In this document: positions 47,715-59,483 of the stretch, piece by piece
How positions within the stretch are numbered: the first letter of the stretch is position 1
Layout of the letters: the number at the start of each line of letters is the position of its first letter
Assembly (NCBI GenBank): GCA_030762175.1
Contig: CM060846.1
Coordinates: 305,942,512 to 306,006,511 of the forward strand
Source: Metallyticus violacea
Taxonomy: Eukaryota > Arthropoda > Insecta > Mantodea > Metallyticidae
Direction: 5' to 3'
DNA length: 64,000 bases
Notes under the pieces: generated by a model
The model's input: only the letters and a program-made list of their open reading frames with translations
The model's database searches: none
Told to the model about the DNA's origin: nothing
Program-made: the position numbers and the translations under genes

Positions 47715-48323
47715 TTTCGAATTATAAGAACCTTTTTGTGCTTAAAAGATTTAACGTTTAAAAAATATATTTTGCATTTTTAAGAATGTCAATTTCATAT
47801 TTTAAGAATGTGTTTCCATTTAAATAAACGTTTTCACATTTAAAAAAGCTATCTTCCATTTTAAGAATATCATTCGCGTTTAAAAATAGGATTTCGTATT
47901 TTTAAAATATTTGCGTTTAAAAAATGTAATTTGTATTTTAAGGGTGTTCTCGCATAATTTTAGCATAATTAGTAATTCTTTGCATATTAAAAGTCGAACG
48001 CGATATATTTTTTCCAGCAGAGTAAAAATGCCCACCCCACCAAGGGAAAAAAACACCCACCTCATTGGACAATAAATAAAACTCTGAAAGTAAAAAAAAA
48101 AAAAAAAAAAAAAACTGGAACCTTTCAACACATCCCCAAAATGCAGATAATACATAAATAATATACCTTCTTCGCCTGTATTTGTCACAGGAATGCATAC
48201 CTCTAAAGGTCGGTAAACATGTCGGTAATGCAGGCACGTGTTGCCGACGTAATTCATAATATTCTGTAATGCAGTTACCTGCAATAAACTTCACCGGGAA
48301 AGGGATATACACTACTAACGTTA
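47715..48323 (-). repeat. right terminal inverted repeat
   Basis: Counterpart of the left repeat. It includes an A-run of more than 20 bases near 48092 that is short in the left copy, and CGTTTTCACATTTAAA, which mirrors the left copy's TTTAAATGTGAAAACG. Confidence 0.85.
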
Positions 48324-49469
48324 GTTGATGTATCACTTGAATTACCAAATGTTGATTTTTTATAACATATTGGTCCATATTATGCGCAAAGTAAGTACTG
48401 TGACACTACCGTATTTTAACCACTGAACTGGACGATAGTGCCACGAGTCACTCACTTAGATAAGTCTTACAACATATAAGTTCATCTTCCATTCATACAT
48501 GTAAATGCCATGATTAGTAAATGCATAGAGACACAACTACATTGAATCACGTGCCCACAGGCACAACGCTAACGAGGGATGAAATAAGAATTCGGACATT
48601 CATGACTTTCATAATTCATGCCGTCCTCACCTAAACGTCTAGAATTAAATGCTTTAAACACATGGAATGATATGACTCGTGGTAGGAATATAACTATGTC
48701 ATACACGGCAAGCGGGAATTCGCCGAATGAAACAGTCAATACACATGCATCAGCGGGGAGGTTGCACTTTCAGCACAAATACAAGAAACTCGGTTGTACC
48801 AACAAAACGTGTACGTTAGTAGTTCAAATGAGCGTTAAACACCATTAAAATAATATGATGTGATTTATGTGAGAATAAGTGATTACACAACCTGCTGCTT
48901 TTCTATATGCAAGCAGCATTCATCTACAACAGTAAACCATCATCTAAGTCCACTCTTTTTACATGGAAACAAGATCTAATAGTTTGCTGACCATTTTCAC
49001 AATTGTCACATTAATCAATATGTTAACAGAAAATATTTCTTTGAAATTATTGCATAATTTTTGATAACTCAACAGTGATGCTTCCAAACTTTACTACCAA
49101 TGCAGTCTAATATTTGTACACTATGCATGTTTTAGACTGTAAATTTGTGATAACTTTTTAATTATTATACTACTTTCTTCAGGGAAATAAATCCTATAAT
49201 AGCAATTAATGGCTATCTATATAAGCCCGAAGGTCTGTTGTTTGAAAGGAAACTGTCCAATAACAAGAAAATAATGCTTGATTTTCTTTAAACTCTCGGT
49301 GTAAGTCATAGTTAGACAGAAACGAACCATTACATGGTCTCACTGGTACAACCATTAGTAAAAAGATGCAGCTCAGTCACATTTTCTGGTATTTATTTTT
49401 TGTTTCATTGCCAGCCCATTGACTGATATTTCCCCTCTTGGCATGGCAGTATTGTAGTGGATTTCTGAA
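48324..49469. other. unassigned intergenic sequence
   Basis: No element recognised. The segment near 48825-48845 ends GAGCGTTAAACACCATT, resembling only the 3' tail of SINE-1; the rest of the SINE is not visible. Confidence 0.35.
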
Positions 49470-49755
49470 GCTGTGATGCCCATAGGGCACCGCTATGTTG
49501 TTCCACTGGAGAGGATGGTGATGGTCCTGTGACAATGGTGCACAAGGGGATTTCGAAATCTATGGGCGAATGAAATTAATCATGATACAAATGAACTCAA
49601 GTTCTTGGTGCCTTAAAGCTATCTGGAATTCACTTTCTCAGGGTAAGGAAAAACTCTGAAAAAATCTTACCCAGTAAGGTTGACCTGACCAGGAATCAAA
49701 CTTAGTACCTCCATATTAGTAGTCACAAATGCTACCACTATACTATGGAGGTGAT
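49470..49755 (-). mobile_element. SINE-4 (tRNA-derived) copy
   Basis: Read on the minus strand, the head is CCTCCATAGTATAGTGGTAG followed by a B-box-like TTTGATTCCTGG, as in a tRNA-derived SINE. The body runs on as TTTTTCCTTACCCTGAGAAA. The family is not shared with SINE-1, -2 or -3, and only one copy was found here. Confidence 0.65.
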
Positions 49756-49979
49756 TAATTTTCTGGGATACATTTCTGAATATAATGGTTTATGAAGGAG
49801 CATGCATAATTATCCCCCTTTTTTTGCCTCACCCTCATGATACACATAATAAGAGTACTTGTTTTAAGATCATGTATACAAAATACATTAATCTGAGTTG
49901 ATGCAAGTAGAAAATATTCTGAATAGGGGTGTTATGTAAGGGTTAATTTTTCACATAGTCAAATGTTAAACTTATTGTA

Positions 49980-50232
49980 CTTTATTTTTTCCTGCAGCAA
50001 TCTGAAATTTCTTCTATTTTCGCATAACATTTCTTTGACCTCCTATGATGCACCATTAGTTCTGCAACTGCAGTTCTTTTGATAGCTTTGGAAATGTGTG
50101 AACTATGTATCTTTGCTGACAATTCTTCACATTTAAAACAAGTATCAATTTGGGTCATTCTCAATTTAAAATTCTCATTGTAATTCTTTAAACAGAACTT
50201 GTAATTGGCATTATCCTCAGGGTATTGTTTTG
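49980..50232 (-). pseudogene. fragment of a DUF7869-type transposon protein (region before the DDE-like domain)
   Basis: The minus strand encodes YKFCLKNYNENFKLRMTQID then TCFKCEELSAKIHS and TAVAELMVHHRRSKKCYAKI. The CxxCEEL element followed by a basic helical segment is typical of the part preceding DUF7869. The copy stops at a SINE boundary at its 5' side. Confidence 0.55.
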
Positions 50233-50235
50233 GGA

Positions 50236-50645
50236 AAGACTGCCTCCTTGATCTAGTGGTTAGCATTGCCGACTGCTGGAAAGGAGGTCCTGGATTTGAT
50301 CCCTGGTACCTACTTATGACTTGTTCTAGGTTTTAGAGGTCTGGAATGGGGTCCACCCAGCCTCATGAGGATAATTGGGAAGCTGTCTAATAGAGAGATG
50401 GTGTCCTTTGAACTAGAAAGCTGCATGATAGGTGACCGGTGGGGTACAGACCTGCTGTTCATATGCCCCCCTGTAATGCTGCACTCTATCAGTGATTTGC
50501 AAGATTGAGGTAGAGGATGCAGCGCATCTGTGCACTGTTTTGTCATAGAGGAGAATTGTTTTAATAGCATTAGGTGCATTTTCTGAACATCAAATCTACC
50601 ATCCAAATTATGTAGTTCCCTCCCCAAGAGAGAAAGAAAAAAAAT
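50236..50645 (+). mobile_element. SINE-3 (tRNA-derived) copy
   Basis: The head CTAGTGGTTAGCATTGCC is followed by a B-box-like GGATTTGATCCCTGG. The body is about 350 bp, containing GGTCCACCCAGCCTCATGAG and GGTGACCGGTGGGGTACAGA, and ends in a purine-rich GAGAGAAAGAAAAAAAAT tail. It is inserted directly 5' of the transposon-protein fragment. Only one copy was seen. Confidence 0.7.
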
Positions 50646-51740
50646 AGTTCACATGACCTTTCTGCAATGACCCATTTAATTAGGGATATAATATTTACTC
50701 AAATTTAACTTTTGACTTTTCAGGAGTATCATTCAAGTATTTCAAGAGTAATTTTTAATAATTGATTGTGATTTATTCAATAAACGTCAGCAAACTTAAA
50801 TAACTGCTTAAGAGAATAAAATAAAATGAAAATTTGGAAGGCTCTGCTAAAAAAATTGAAAGTGATACCAATTATAAATTATTTGCTCATTAAGTGCAAT
50901 ATTCCAGCAATTATATGCCTTTAGTACAGTACTTGTTCATTTAGGCTGAAAACATTCCTAAACTTTGTGACCTATTGGTACAAAGACAGCTTGTCATGGC
51001 TTCACTTTAAGCACTGTTGTAATAAACTGTGATACTTTATTATAAACACCACCACTTTACAGAAAATGAACTGCAACTGCCACTTAGAGTCAGGTCAAAA
51101 TTCGGCATCATGAAGCAAAGAACGAACATAAGTTAAATCAAGAATGGTGACATGTGCTTTGCTAAGATAGCAGCTGTTTTCATACCTTGTACAAAACAGG
51201 ATGAATGATTAGGTAAAAGTTTATTTTTATATCTGAAAAGTAAACTGATGTTACATGATATGAAACTCTAACCACATGAAGCAATGACAGTAAATATTGT
51301 TTGCTAATAAAAGGTGCACTGTGTTTGTACCTTGCAGAGGCTGTGAGGCACAAAATATATTGCATCACTTATGTTCTTTAATTTACATTACAGTAATGCT
51401 TTCAATTAAGATATAAGAGACTGAAAGAATAATTGCTGAGGATTATTTTTTCATAATAGTTTTATGCATTTTTATGTAAATATTTGAAAATCTATGTTCA
51501 TAAATGTTTTACAAACTTACATTTATAAGGGACAAAATTTAAAATATAAGCCGAGATGACCATACCCAAAACTTAAATTCATTTTGAGTTTCTCTTGCAA
51601 TATATATTCAGCCTTGAGATTTTAAATCTGAAGGTCATGAACCAAAATCAGCTTATTTCTCTGCTCTCCCTTCTTGTGAGGGTAAAATACAGTCCAGGGG
51701 AAGTTTTACTCCTTGCCAGCATTTTCTGTTGGGTATATTT
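50646..51740. other. unassigned intergenic sequence
   Basis: AT-rich with no recognisable element. Confidence 0.4.
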
Positions 51741-51800
51741 AAACATTTTAAAAAAAATTGAGTTGAGATGGCAACATACACACCACTAAAATTCAATAAA

Positions 51801-51846
51801 AAGGAAGACTAGTTTCAGGAGCCATTGCTCCTATCGTCAGTTCCTG
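51801..51846 (-). ncRNA. type I hammerhead ribozyme motif, copy 1, conserved core intact
   Basis: On the minus strand: stem I strand AGGAA, core CUGACGA, one extra U, stem II AGGAGC/GCUCCU closed by AAUG, core GAAAC, a two-base loop UA giving the palindrome ACUAGU for stem III, cleavage triplet GUC, then UUCCU pairing fully with AGGAA. All invariant core bases (C3 U4 G5 A6 . G8 A9, G12 A13 A14, U16.1, H17) are present. A very short stem III with a palindrome is known for PLE hammerheads. Activity is inferred, not shown. Confidence 0.75.
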
Positions 51847-51882
51847 GAGATTGTAACATACACACCACTAAAATTCAATAAA

Positions 51883-51928
51883 AAGGAAGACTAGTTTCAG
51901 GAGCCAACACTCCTATCGTCAGTTCCTG
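51883..51928 (-). ncRNA. type I hammerhead ribozyme motif, copy 2, conserved core intact
   Basis: Same layout as copy 1 with the identical core, stem I, stem III and GUC triplet. Stem II is AGGAG/CUCCU with a changed loop (UGUUGG). The core is unchanged while the loop varies. Confidence 0.72.
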
Positions 51929-52070
51929 GTCGACATACACACCACTAAAATTCAATAAAAAGGAAGACTAGTTTCAGGAGCCATTGCTGCTGAAACTAGT
52001 CTTCCTTTTTATTGAATTTTAGTGGTGTGTATGTTACAATCTCGACTCATTTTTTTTTTAAAATGTTAAT

Positions 52071-52589
52071 ATTTGACATCACTGTTACAAAAGTTCACTA
52101 TATTTTATACAAATATTTAAACAGTTCACTAAGTACCAAGATGGACACTGATATAATCTATCAGGACAGAAACTAAATGGTGAAATATTGAAAGTGGAAG
52201 AACTGACATTTTAAGTACTTATTAGTGAACAGTGCTTTAATTCCTCATTGTTGCTACTTTTTTATAACTTAAATCTTAGGTCAAGACCTACCAATCTGTA
52301 GTTAATTGTTGAAGTCATTCTATAGTACTACATGATTAATGTAGTCAAATAATTGTATGGACAACAAGAATAAATTATTGAGAGCATTAATAATTCTTAA
52401 TATTTTGCAGTTTAATGTTGTGAGTTTGGAAAGCTGTCATTAGTGTAGTCATGTCTTGAAAAAAAGAACTCATACTTGAGGAAAAATGTTATAACACATT
52501 TTAGACATCATTCCAGTCCTGCATTACTTTCTTATGTTGGGCATAAAAAGTCATTTTCAATAAATATATCATCAGTTGTTGACTGATTA
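52071..52589. other. unassigned intergenic sequence
   Basis: AT-rich with no recognisable element. Confidence 0.4.
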
Positions 52590-53850
52590 CTTGAAGTGAT
52601 GACTGGATTCCAAGATGCATCATTTGTGGAGGTATCTTATGGTTTGAATAGGAACTTAAGTAGATAGCTGTATTGGATTAAGAAATTCTAAAAGTCAACT
52701 GCCACTGCTGATTTATCAATTTGTTTAAAATTTATAAATTTGTTTAAAATTGATAAATTCCTAAAGTTTCCTTTCTTCAAATTTCTCTTTATTTTTTCAA
52801 TGTATTTTGATTACAATCTGTACATTCATTTTCATAAATTTCTGATTTCTTTCCTGTTGGTATATGATTACATTTATTCTTTGGTGTTAACTTTATACTA
52901 TGTTCTTTGAATATCTTACTGAATTTACTGTGTTAAGTCAAATGGTATCACTAATTTTTAAAAAATGGTGCAGGTATGTAGATGATATATTTGGGGGGGG
53001 AAAAAAAATCAAGGAAGTATAGAAAAATGGGGGCTCCCATTCCTGTATTTAAAAATTATAAGAAATGCAGACAGGTTCAACTTTGGAATTTATAGAAAAG
53101 AAACACATGCAGAACATTACATAAACAAATAACTGCCATAACACCATCCCACACAAATATGCTGTATTCAACAGCTTGGCACACTGACAGAATCAGAGTA
53201 CAAAATAGAAAACCAACAGATAAACATAGCAATTATCAATTGTTTCAACTAAGACAAAAATTCTATAAAAGAGGTTTCCACACTGGAGGAGGTCAAGGAA
53301 AGTAGCAAATTCAAAATGTTCACATATCATTCAGCATATTCAAAGAACATGGCATAAAGTTAGCGCCAAAGAACAAATATAATATAAAACGTTTACTAGG
53401 TTTCACAGTAAAAGATACCATACAAACAGAGCAGAAATCAGGAATTGATGAAATTTAATGTGCAGAATGTTATCAAAAATACATTAATAAAATAAAGAGA
53501 AATTTAGAAATTCTGAGAAAGGAACAAATTAGGAATATTTGTTATCAACAAATAGATAAATTGGTGGTAGCAACTCACTTTTGGGCCCAAAGACACAAAA
53601 TTAAAGCATAGGCTTGTCTGCTGAAAAGCTTCACAACCCAATAGAGCCACTGTTTGGGGAAAAAAAATGCTCATCCTGAAAAATACAGGAAAAGTAATTA
53701 ATTTTCCACCTGTGGACGAAGTCAGCAAGTACCTATTTGAACCATCAGATGTCCTCACAGAAGTGCTTACAATCCAGTCACCACAATCAGAAGTCTGTTA
53801 ACAGTTGATAATATGACAGATAACCCCCAAAACGTTCAAATAAGTGGAAT
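52590..53850. mobile_element. Inverted pair of Penelope-like elements (PLE pair 4)
   Basis: The minus copy (about 52920-52590) encodes KEHSIKLTPKNKCNHIPTGK and SEIYENECTDCNQ. The plus copy (about 52960-53830) begins with the RT box YVDDIFGG near 52977, then HKYAVFNSLAH, EHGIKLAPKNKYNIK-like text, and the nuclease segment ECYQKYINKIKRNLEILRK with LVVATHFWAQRHKIKA. Both copies share TTTGAATATCTT/AGCATATTCAAAGAA blocks in inverted order. Both are frameshifted. As in pairs 1-3, the endonuclease ends face outward. Confidence 0.78.
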
Positions 53851-55370
53851 AGTATTAGCCTATTTAATAAATTCTATAGAATATATTACCACTCTAATAG
53901 CTGTCTAAGTAAAATTAAAATAATCTGGGATATATTAAACAATACAGCACATATTTCATTCTGCAGAGCATTTTGCATTTATTTATTCTGAATTATAAAC
54001 ATATGTTAGTGAAACAACTTTTAAATTAAGTTTTAAGTGTTTCTCCTTGCATATTCTTTTTTGCAAATGTGGAAAACTTTCATAAAAATAATGGTGAAAT
54101 TTAAGAAAAACAAATTATGCTTTACATGGAAAATGTGGAAATGTTTAGACCATTACTGTACAAAATAATTTCACTATTAAGGCTATTTTTAATTCCACAT
54201 TTTAGGATGTTTAATAGCATATTTTTAGTACTTCTCATTAGAACTAAATGACAATCTTTATGGTAGAGTAAGTGCCTTTAGTGCAATAAGCTTAAGTCTA
54301 AGACACTTATTATGTTGTCCTCTTATTTCTTTCCTTTTACTGCAAATTTTCTAAGTCACTCCATTTCATGCATAAACAATGTTATATACATTTTCACGTA
54401 TTTGAGCATACAATCATATTGCAATGTTTTTCCTTTTAATAGCATAGGAGTTGTATGAAAAGTTCATATCTACATATAAAATGAGAACACATTCACACAT
54501 GTTTGCAGGACATTAAAACAGTAGTAAACATGATCTGAAATTCTAGTCTTATTTCCAAACATTTACAATTTCAAATACCTTCACAATTATGTCCAGATTT
54601 TCCCCCATAACTATTAACACTCAGGGATAAATATAGTTTCAACAAGAAACCCAAGCTATACATACATGTATACATGTATATATTAATAAAGAAATATGCT
54701 GCTGTAGATAGTAAACAAATTACGAGGTAACACAGTTAGCCTTTTGCTGGTTTATGTCACATATCAATTTCATATCACAAAAATCTAACAATAATTTCTC
54801 TATTACTCAACAAATAATACATTTATCTGTATAATAGAAAACTTAAACTAAATATAGCACATTAATTTTTATAAACTAATTCCTTAATACCACAAATATA
54901 CAATATAATTCTTTGTAAGGTGAACACATGTTCATGCATAACATGCAATATGGGTTAACATCCCTGTTTGACTAGATCAATGTTATTAATTTTTAAACTC
55001 TCTATTTCAAGCACAATTTATTTACCTTTGGTCTTGTGTTTATAGAGTTGAAATAAAACTTACAGTTATAAAACAATTGTGAAAATAATGAATATTCATA
55101 GAACATTTTTGCACACAGCATTTCTGACCACCTGATTCCCAATTTACACATACCAAGTAATGAATGCAATTTTTAGTCCTTAATACAATAACAACATTTA
55201 TGAAGAGGCCTCAATTTCTTAAATATTTATTAATTACCAATTCATGTTTATTTCTAATAGATAAAACATTTAAAATGTTAAAAATATTCTTGTGGCTTCA
55301 TTTCCAAGGAATAAAGGAGAGCAAGTTAAAACATTTAAAATATTAAAAACACTCTTCATGATTGAAAGAA
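53851..55370. other. unassigned intergenic sequence
   Basis: Very AT-rich; no element recognised. A short palindromic ACATGTATACATGTATAT block lies near 54664. Confidence 0.4.
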
Positions 55371-55640
55371 CACTAGAAATATTCATTATAAACAGATAGA
55401 AAAATTGCCCATAGCAGCACATTTCTGGGAGGGGGAAAGATTTTTATAAGGAAATATGAACATAAACTCATGAATTTTGATGTTCCAGAAGCAGACAATA
55501 TTTTGTATAAGTTCATCAATGGACTACCAGAGCCGTCATGGTTACTACTTTTCCAAACTAGTATGATCTGTCCATCATTTACAGTTGATGATGTGAACAA
55601 GAGCTTCACGAAACATGTCCTGAATTTTAAAAATTTTGAG
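55371..55640 (+). mobile_element. PLE 3' end fragment with hammerhead-like relic
   Basis: The plus strand reads RKIAHSSTFLGGGKIFI then YEHKLMNFDVPEADNILYKF, the end of a PLE nuclease frame. It is followed at 55578-55628 by UUGAUGA, a stem GUGAA/UUCAC, GAAAC, AU and GUC with CUG pairing to CAG in stem I. Core position 3 is U instead of C. Confidence 0.7.
55578..55628 (+). ncRNA. hammerhead ribozyme-like relic (core position 3 is U)
   Basis: UUGAUGA, stem II GUGAA/UUCAC, GAAAC, the palindrome ACAUGU for stem III and a GUC triplet are present. A C3-to-U change should weaken the C3-G8 pair, so activity is doubtful. Confidence 0.5.
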
Positions 55641-56087
55641 AGTTAAATATCAAGAATGTTTCAATATTTAAAATGTTTTATCTCCTTGGGAGTGAAGCCA
55701 AAAGAGTGTATTTAACATTTTAAATGTTTTATCTACTATAGATTTAACCTTGTTTCACTGTATTGATTCCTGAATATATTCAAATTGAAATCATGTTTAT
55801 TTGCTTAAATTGCTACAATAAAATGCAGTGCTGAATCCAAGGAAGGTACCAGGAGGGGGGTTATTCCTGGTGCAGTATGTTATTCCTGTTAAAATTCCAT
55901 AATTACATTACCTTATATGAAGTTACACAGAATTGTACTTATCATGAATTGTATTCACCATATTGTAAGAGAACAATGTATTTTGCTTTACTTGTGCCAT
56001 TTTAAATACAATGGAGCAGTTGGTATTGTAATTAAAAAAAATACATTCTTTTATAACAGTTAAAAGTAATTATAGAAATTTTGTGCA

Positions 56088-56600
56088 ATGTTGAAAACAA
56101 AGAAGAAACAAAAGTGCATTTCAAGTTCTTTCTGTAACATACATATTGCACAAAACTATCAAAACGATGCAAGTAATACAGTGACTGAAAATAGTGTCTG
56201 GGAGAGTAGGATCAGTTATAAGTTCAAAAGAAAAAAGTGATGTGTCTATTGGTAGCATTTCTGTTTGCAATGATGTAACCAATGAGTCAGTACTCAATAC
56301 AAATAAATGTATTGGAGAATAGGAAAAAGGTAACTGTAAAGTACAATAGGGACTGGGAGACTAAATATGACAATCAAGGTGGTGCATTCTGTAAGTACTG
56401 TACAAACTTTTTAAAAAATAATGACAATGCTTTACAAAAGACCTGTGGAAAATTTAACATGATACCATATATAAATTATAGAAAGGCAATGGGAAAACTG
56501 GCAAGTTGGAGAAACATGTCAGCTCTCAGTATTATGCACAAAATCTTTCAATGGAAAAATTCACTTACAAAACATTAACCCTTTAAAGGCTGAGATCATG
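56088..56600 (+). pseudogene. hAT-like protein relic with TTF-type zinc-finger segment
   Basis: From the ATG at 56088 the text MLKTKKKQKCISSSFCN leads into 56282-56578, which shows VKYNRDWETKYDNQGGAFCK and YCTNFLKNNDNALQKTCGKF then NMIPYINYRKAMGKLASWRN. The WxxxY...GGAFCKYC...W block is the TTF-type zinc finger found at the N-terminus of hAT-derived proteins. The expected histidine-containing end is degraded and the frame stops at 56576. Later decayed text may continue to about 57170. Confidence 0.6.
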
Positions 56601-57175
56601 TTAACTTGGTCCAACATTTGCACTACTGTGGTGCTAAAATTAAGTGTACTTGAATATAAAAAAGTGCATAAATTTAAATGCTTATCTTCAGAATTGCTTA
56701 TTATAAAGCCTTCATTTTGATCTGACTTACAATGCCATTTCTTAGCTACAGAGTTCAGTTAGAATATAGTATCCAGTCTTGGATGACATCTGCAGAAATA
56801 TTTGTGAACCTATGCACTGACTGACTTGTTAAATGTGGAAGTATTGCATGCCAATATAATCTGAAATTACACCTTTTAGTTTGCTTAACATGCTTACAGA
56901 AGACAAGCTTTTAAATTATTTTACATCACTGGAGTCAGATGAGGAGTTTAATTTAATAACTGGTGAATCAAAAACTGACAGTAAAAATGAAATAAGTTTC
57001 AATAAAAATTATGTTGACAGTGCTGGTCCTTCTCATTCCAGATAAAAATGTTTGCCAACAGTTTCTTTCCTTGTTTCATTGTAAATATGATTATGTACAG
57101 CAAGATCAAACATTACATTAAGGATGGAAATGTTAGTAAGAACAGTTTCAATATTAATGGCACTTGTATATGATT

Positions 57176-57256
57176 GTAAATTATATCTAATCTGTTATCT
57201 AACACACTCTTATGCTTCACTTGAGTGTGTTAGATGACAGATTAGATATAATTTAC
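57176..57256. repeat. PLE-end hairpin, arms of about 32 bp
   Basis: GTAAATTATATCTAATCTG on the left is mirrored at 57238-57256, with AACACACTC/GAGTGTGTT next to a loop TTATGCTTCACTT. One region of mismatch (GTTATC against GATGAC). The sequence equals the outermost ends of PLE pair 3. Confidence 0.88.
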
Positions 57257-57790
57257 ATTTAACATGTGAGTTCCAACAGAATTTTTTAAAAATGTATTAT
57301 TTTTCAAAAGTTCTTAAATGAATTGCATATGATTGTTATTTTGGTTTGGTGCTACTGTTACTTGCAACAAGTGGCATGCAGGAAAAAGCAATAATATTGA
57401 AAATTGATCTATTTTACAAAGAAAGGAACAAAAATAATCCATATACAGACTTTTAAAATCAATAAGCTTTTATTAAAGATCATTATTTATGGAGGGGAGT
57501 ATACTGTTCCCATATTCTGCTATGCAAACTGGAGTTTGTATACCCTATTGGAAACTAACTGACCTTCAGTGGATGGTAAGATTGGAGTTGAAGTTCTGTT
57601 GATGTAGGCAATTCAACTTGCTCAGTAATAGAAGTAGTCCGAGTTAAAAATATTTAAAATATTGTAACAATGATATAGCACTCTTAACATTTCACTCCCA
57701 AAATTAATATTTTTCAGGACATGTTTTGTGAGACCTTTGCTCACATTGTCAACTATTAAACCAAAGATTTTTATCATTTTGTTTTCGTCA
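57257..57790 (-). mobile_element. PLE end fragments
   Basis: The segment near 57280-57330 is the reverse complement of the sequence flanking PLE pair 3 near 21425-21480 (AAGAACTTTTGAAAAATAA). Near 57790-57715 the minus strand shows a more decayed hammerhead-like block ending ACAUGUCCUG, matching the fragment at 55.6 kb. Together they suggest a disrupted PLE pair spanning 55.4-57.8 kb with hAT-like sequence between. Confidence 0.5.
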
Positions 57791-58045
57791 TTATATCAAT
57801 ATTTTTAATGTCTTTAATTCAGACTGATTCTGTGCTCATTGGAAGTGAAGCCACAGAAATATTTTTTAGCATTTTAAAACAATTTATCTACTGGAGATCT
57901 TACACTAGTTTTCACTGTGTTGATTCCTAAATATATTAAAATTAAAATTGTTCAGTCATGTTTATCATGCCAATTGTTTTAGTTGTATTTCTATAGGAAG
58001 TGCATGCTAGACTTTCTACTTTGTATTTGTGTATTAAGGAGTACA

Positions 58046-58106
<61 letters not shown>

Positions 58107-58411
58107 TAGAACAAAGAATATTTACTTATGATTGTTATTGACAGAAGAAATCATACAAGTACTGCAGGAGAAAATTTCATGCTAAATTTCTAAGAGTAAC
58201 ATTTGCATTTGGAAATGCAATTTTCAGATTGGTGAACAAAATTTGAACTCATGGTGTTTCAACCCAGATCAGAAAACTGTGTTTTAACAGAAGAGAAAGC
58301 TTAATGGAATGGGTTATTGTTGAAGTCTAACATGATTTGCTCCGTGAATTGATGTATCTTTTGCAGAGTATATAAAGCACTTATTTGCTGTATCTTCATC
58401 CATATAAAATT
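57791..58411. other. unassigned, with an (AT)n run at about 58049-58104
   Basis: The dinucleotide run has about 28 AT units. Nothing else recognised. Confidence 0.6.
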
Positions 58412-58517
58412 ATGGCTGTATCTGAAATAAATGGAGAAACCAAATATCTGGGAGGCAATTTACAATATTTTGAGGAAGAATTGTGGCAAGTGTCAAAATC
58501 CTTTGAAAAGGATTCAG
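58412..58517 (+). other. possible orphan exon or transposon fragment
   Basis: An open frame MAVSEINGETKYLGGNLQYF then EEELWQVSKSFEKDS ends at CAG|GTATGT, an excellent donor. A TTTTGCAG lies upstream at about 58366. I do not recognise the product and found no partner exon; it could equally be a transposon-derived fragment. Confidence 0.22.
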
Positions 58518-58649
58518 GTATGTCTCACAGCAGAGGACAGGTACTTCAAGCATCTACTATAATAGTACACTATTAATAAGTTGGCACCTAAGTTACCATT
58601 ATTTGGGTTTCCCATCTAAGGGAAAATTGGGGGGGGGGGGGGGAAAGAA

Positions 58650-58770
58650 AGAAAAAAAAAAGAAATCTGCACCAAGGCATTTTGACCTAAATAGGATTTG
58701 AAACTGCATTCTCTGCTTTTCCAGCTGATAGGGTACTGCTGCCCTAGCCAACTGAGGCACAGAAGTGGCA
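58650..58770 (-). mobile_element. SINE-5-like tRNA-derived head
   Basis: The minus strand reads GCCTCAGTTGGCTAGGGCAG with a later B-box-like AGTTTCAAATCC, resembling the first part of a tRNA-derived SINE. A poly-G and purine-rich tract (58629-58661) lies at its other end. The body is not well defined. Confidence 0.5.
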
Positions 58771-59483
58771 TGATGATGCCCACAACCCTGATATTATACC
58801 CATCTTCTTAACTTATGTGATACATGAGAACAGCTTTTACCATGCTCCTGCATTTAACTGAATGCAAAATAATGCCATTAATATTAATACTACATTGTAC
58901 AGCCAGTTCTCAAGGAGAGTAATGTCAAGGTCATCATTATCTACTCCTAGTCTGAAAGCATCACATACAGTATTTATAGTCAGGGAACCATGCTGAAAAA
59001 TGCCTAATATCATTTTGGTTAATTTTACTCCCTCCTGAAATAAAAAATTGAACTACTCAATAATTTACTTGTTTTTAAATTAGTTTCAATAACAAATTAT
59101 TATACTTTATACTTCTGTAATCATTTTGTACTGCAACTATTTTCAACCATAAATATTTTCTACAGTTTTGTAAAAATGTGATTACTTTCATCTCTGAACA
59201 AAATCTTCACATATATTCTGCAGCCCAATGAATTGTCTGTGAACAGATGGCCCAAACAGCCACCTGTCGCATGCATGGGAGATAGTTGACTGGAAAGCAT
59301 GGTATTTAACAACAAAGTTCCCAAAACAATAATTATGCACTATTACCTGTATTATAACACCTTAAAATAATTAAATAAAGTAACATAAATTGATTAAATT
59401 GTTGATAAGTTTAATCCATTAAATCAAAGTTTGATAATACAACTTGATTAAAAAGATTATCTTTTAATTTATATCATTTAAAT
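58771..59483. other. unassigned intergenic sequence
   Basis: AT-rich with no recognisable element. Any 3' UTR of the TMEM8/PGAP6 gene would extend toward this side; no clear minus-strand polyadenylation signal was picked out. Confidence 0.35.

Larger units (their letters stand above)
45205..48323. mobile_element. 3.1-kb non-coding element with 600-700 bp terminal inverted repeats
   Basis: Both ends begin with TAACGTTAGTAGT reading inward and continue through CCCTTTCCCGGTGAAG. The left repeat spans about 45205-45892 and the right about 47715-48323. Inner parts of each repeat contain short subrepeats of the form AAACGCGAATGACATTCTTA with period about 40-50 bp. The 1.8-kb centre has no open frame with a recognisable motif. 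It is likely a non-autonomous or foldback-type DNA element; the superfamily is unknown. Confidence 0.82.
51745..52070. repeat. tandem and inverted array of an 80-bp unit carrying hammerhead motifs
   Basis: Three direct units start at 51774, 51856 and 51933 (spacing 82 and 77 bp), each beginning ACATACACACCACTAAAATT. The third is cut inside its hammerhead stem-loop near 51985 and continues as an inverted copy to about 52035. The flanks ACATTTTAAAAAAAATTGAG and CTCATTTTTTTTTTAAAATG are also inverted, so the whole block can fold into one long hairpin. Confidence 0.92.

Noticed and set aside
47880..48378. Minus-strand proteins of 134 and 146 residues
   Set aside because: They lie in the right inverted repeat of the non-coding element, contain a poly-phenylalanine run from an A-tract and have a mirrored counterpart in the left repeat.
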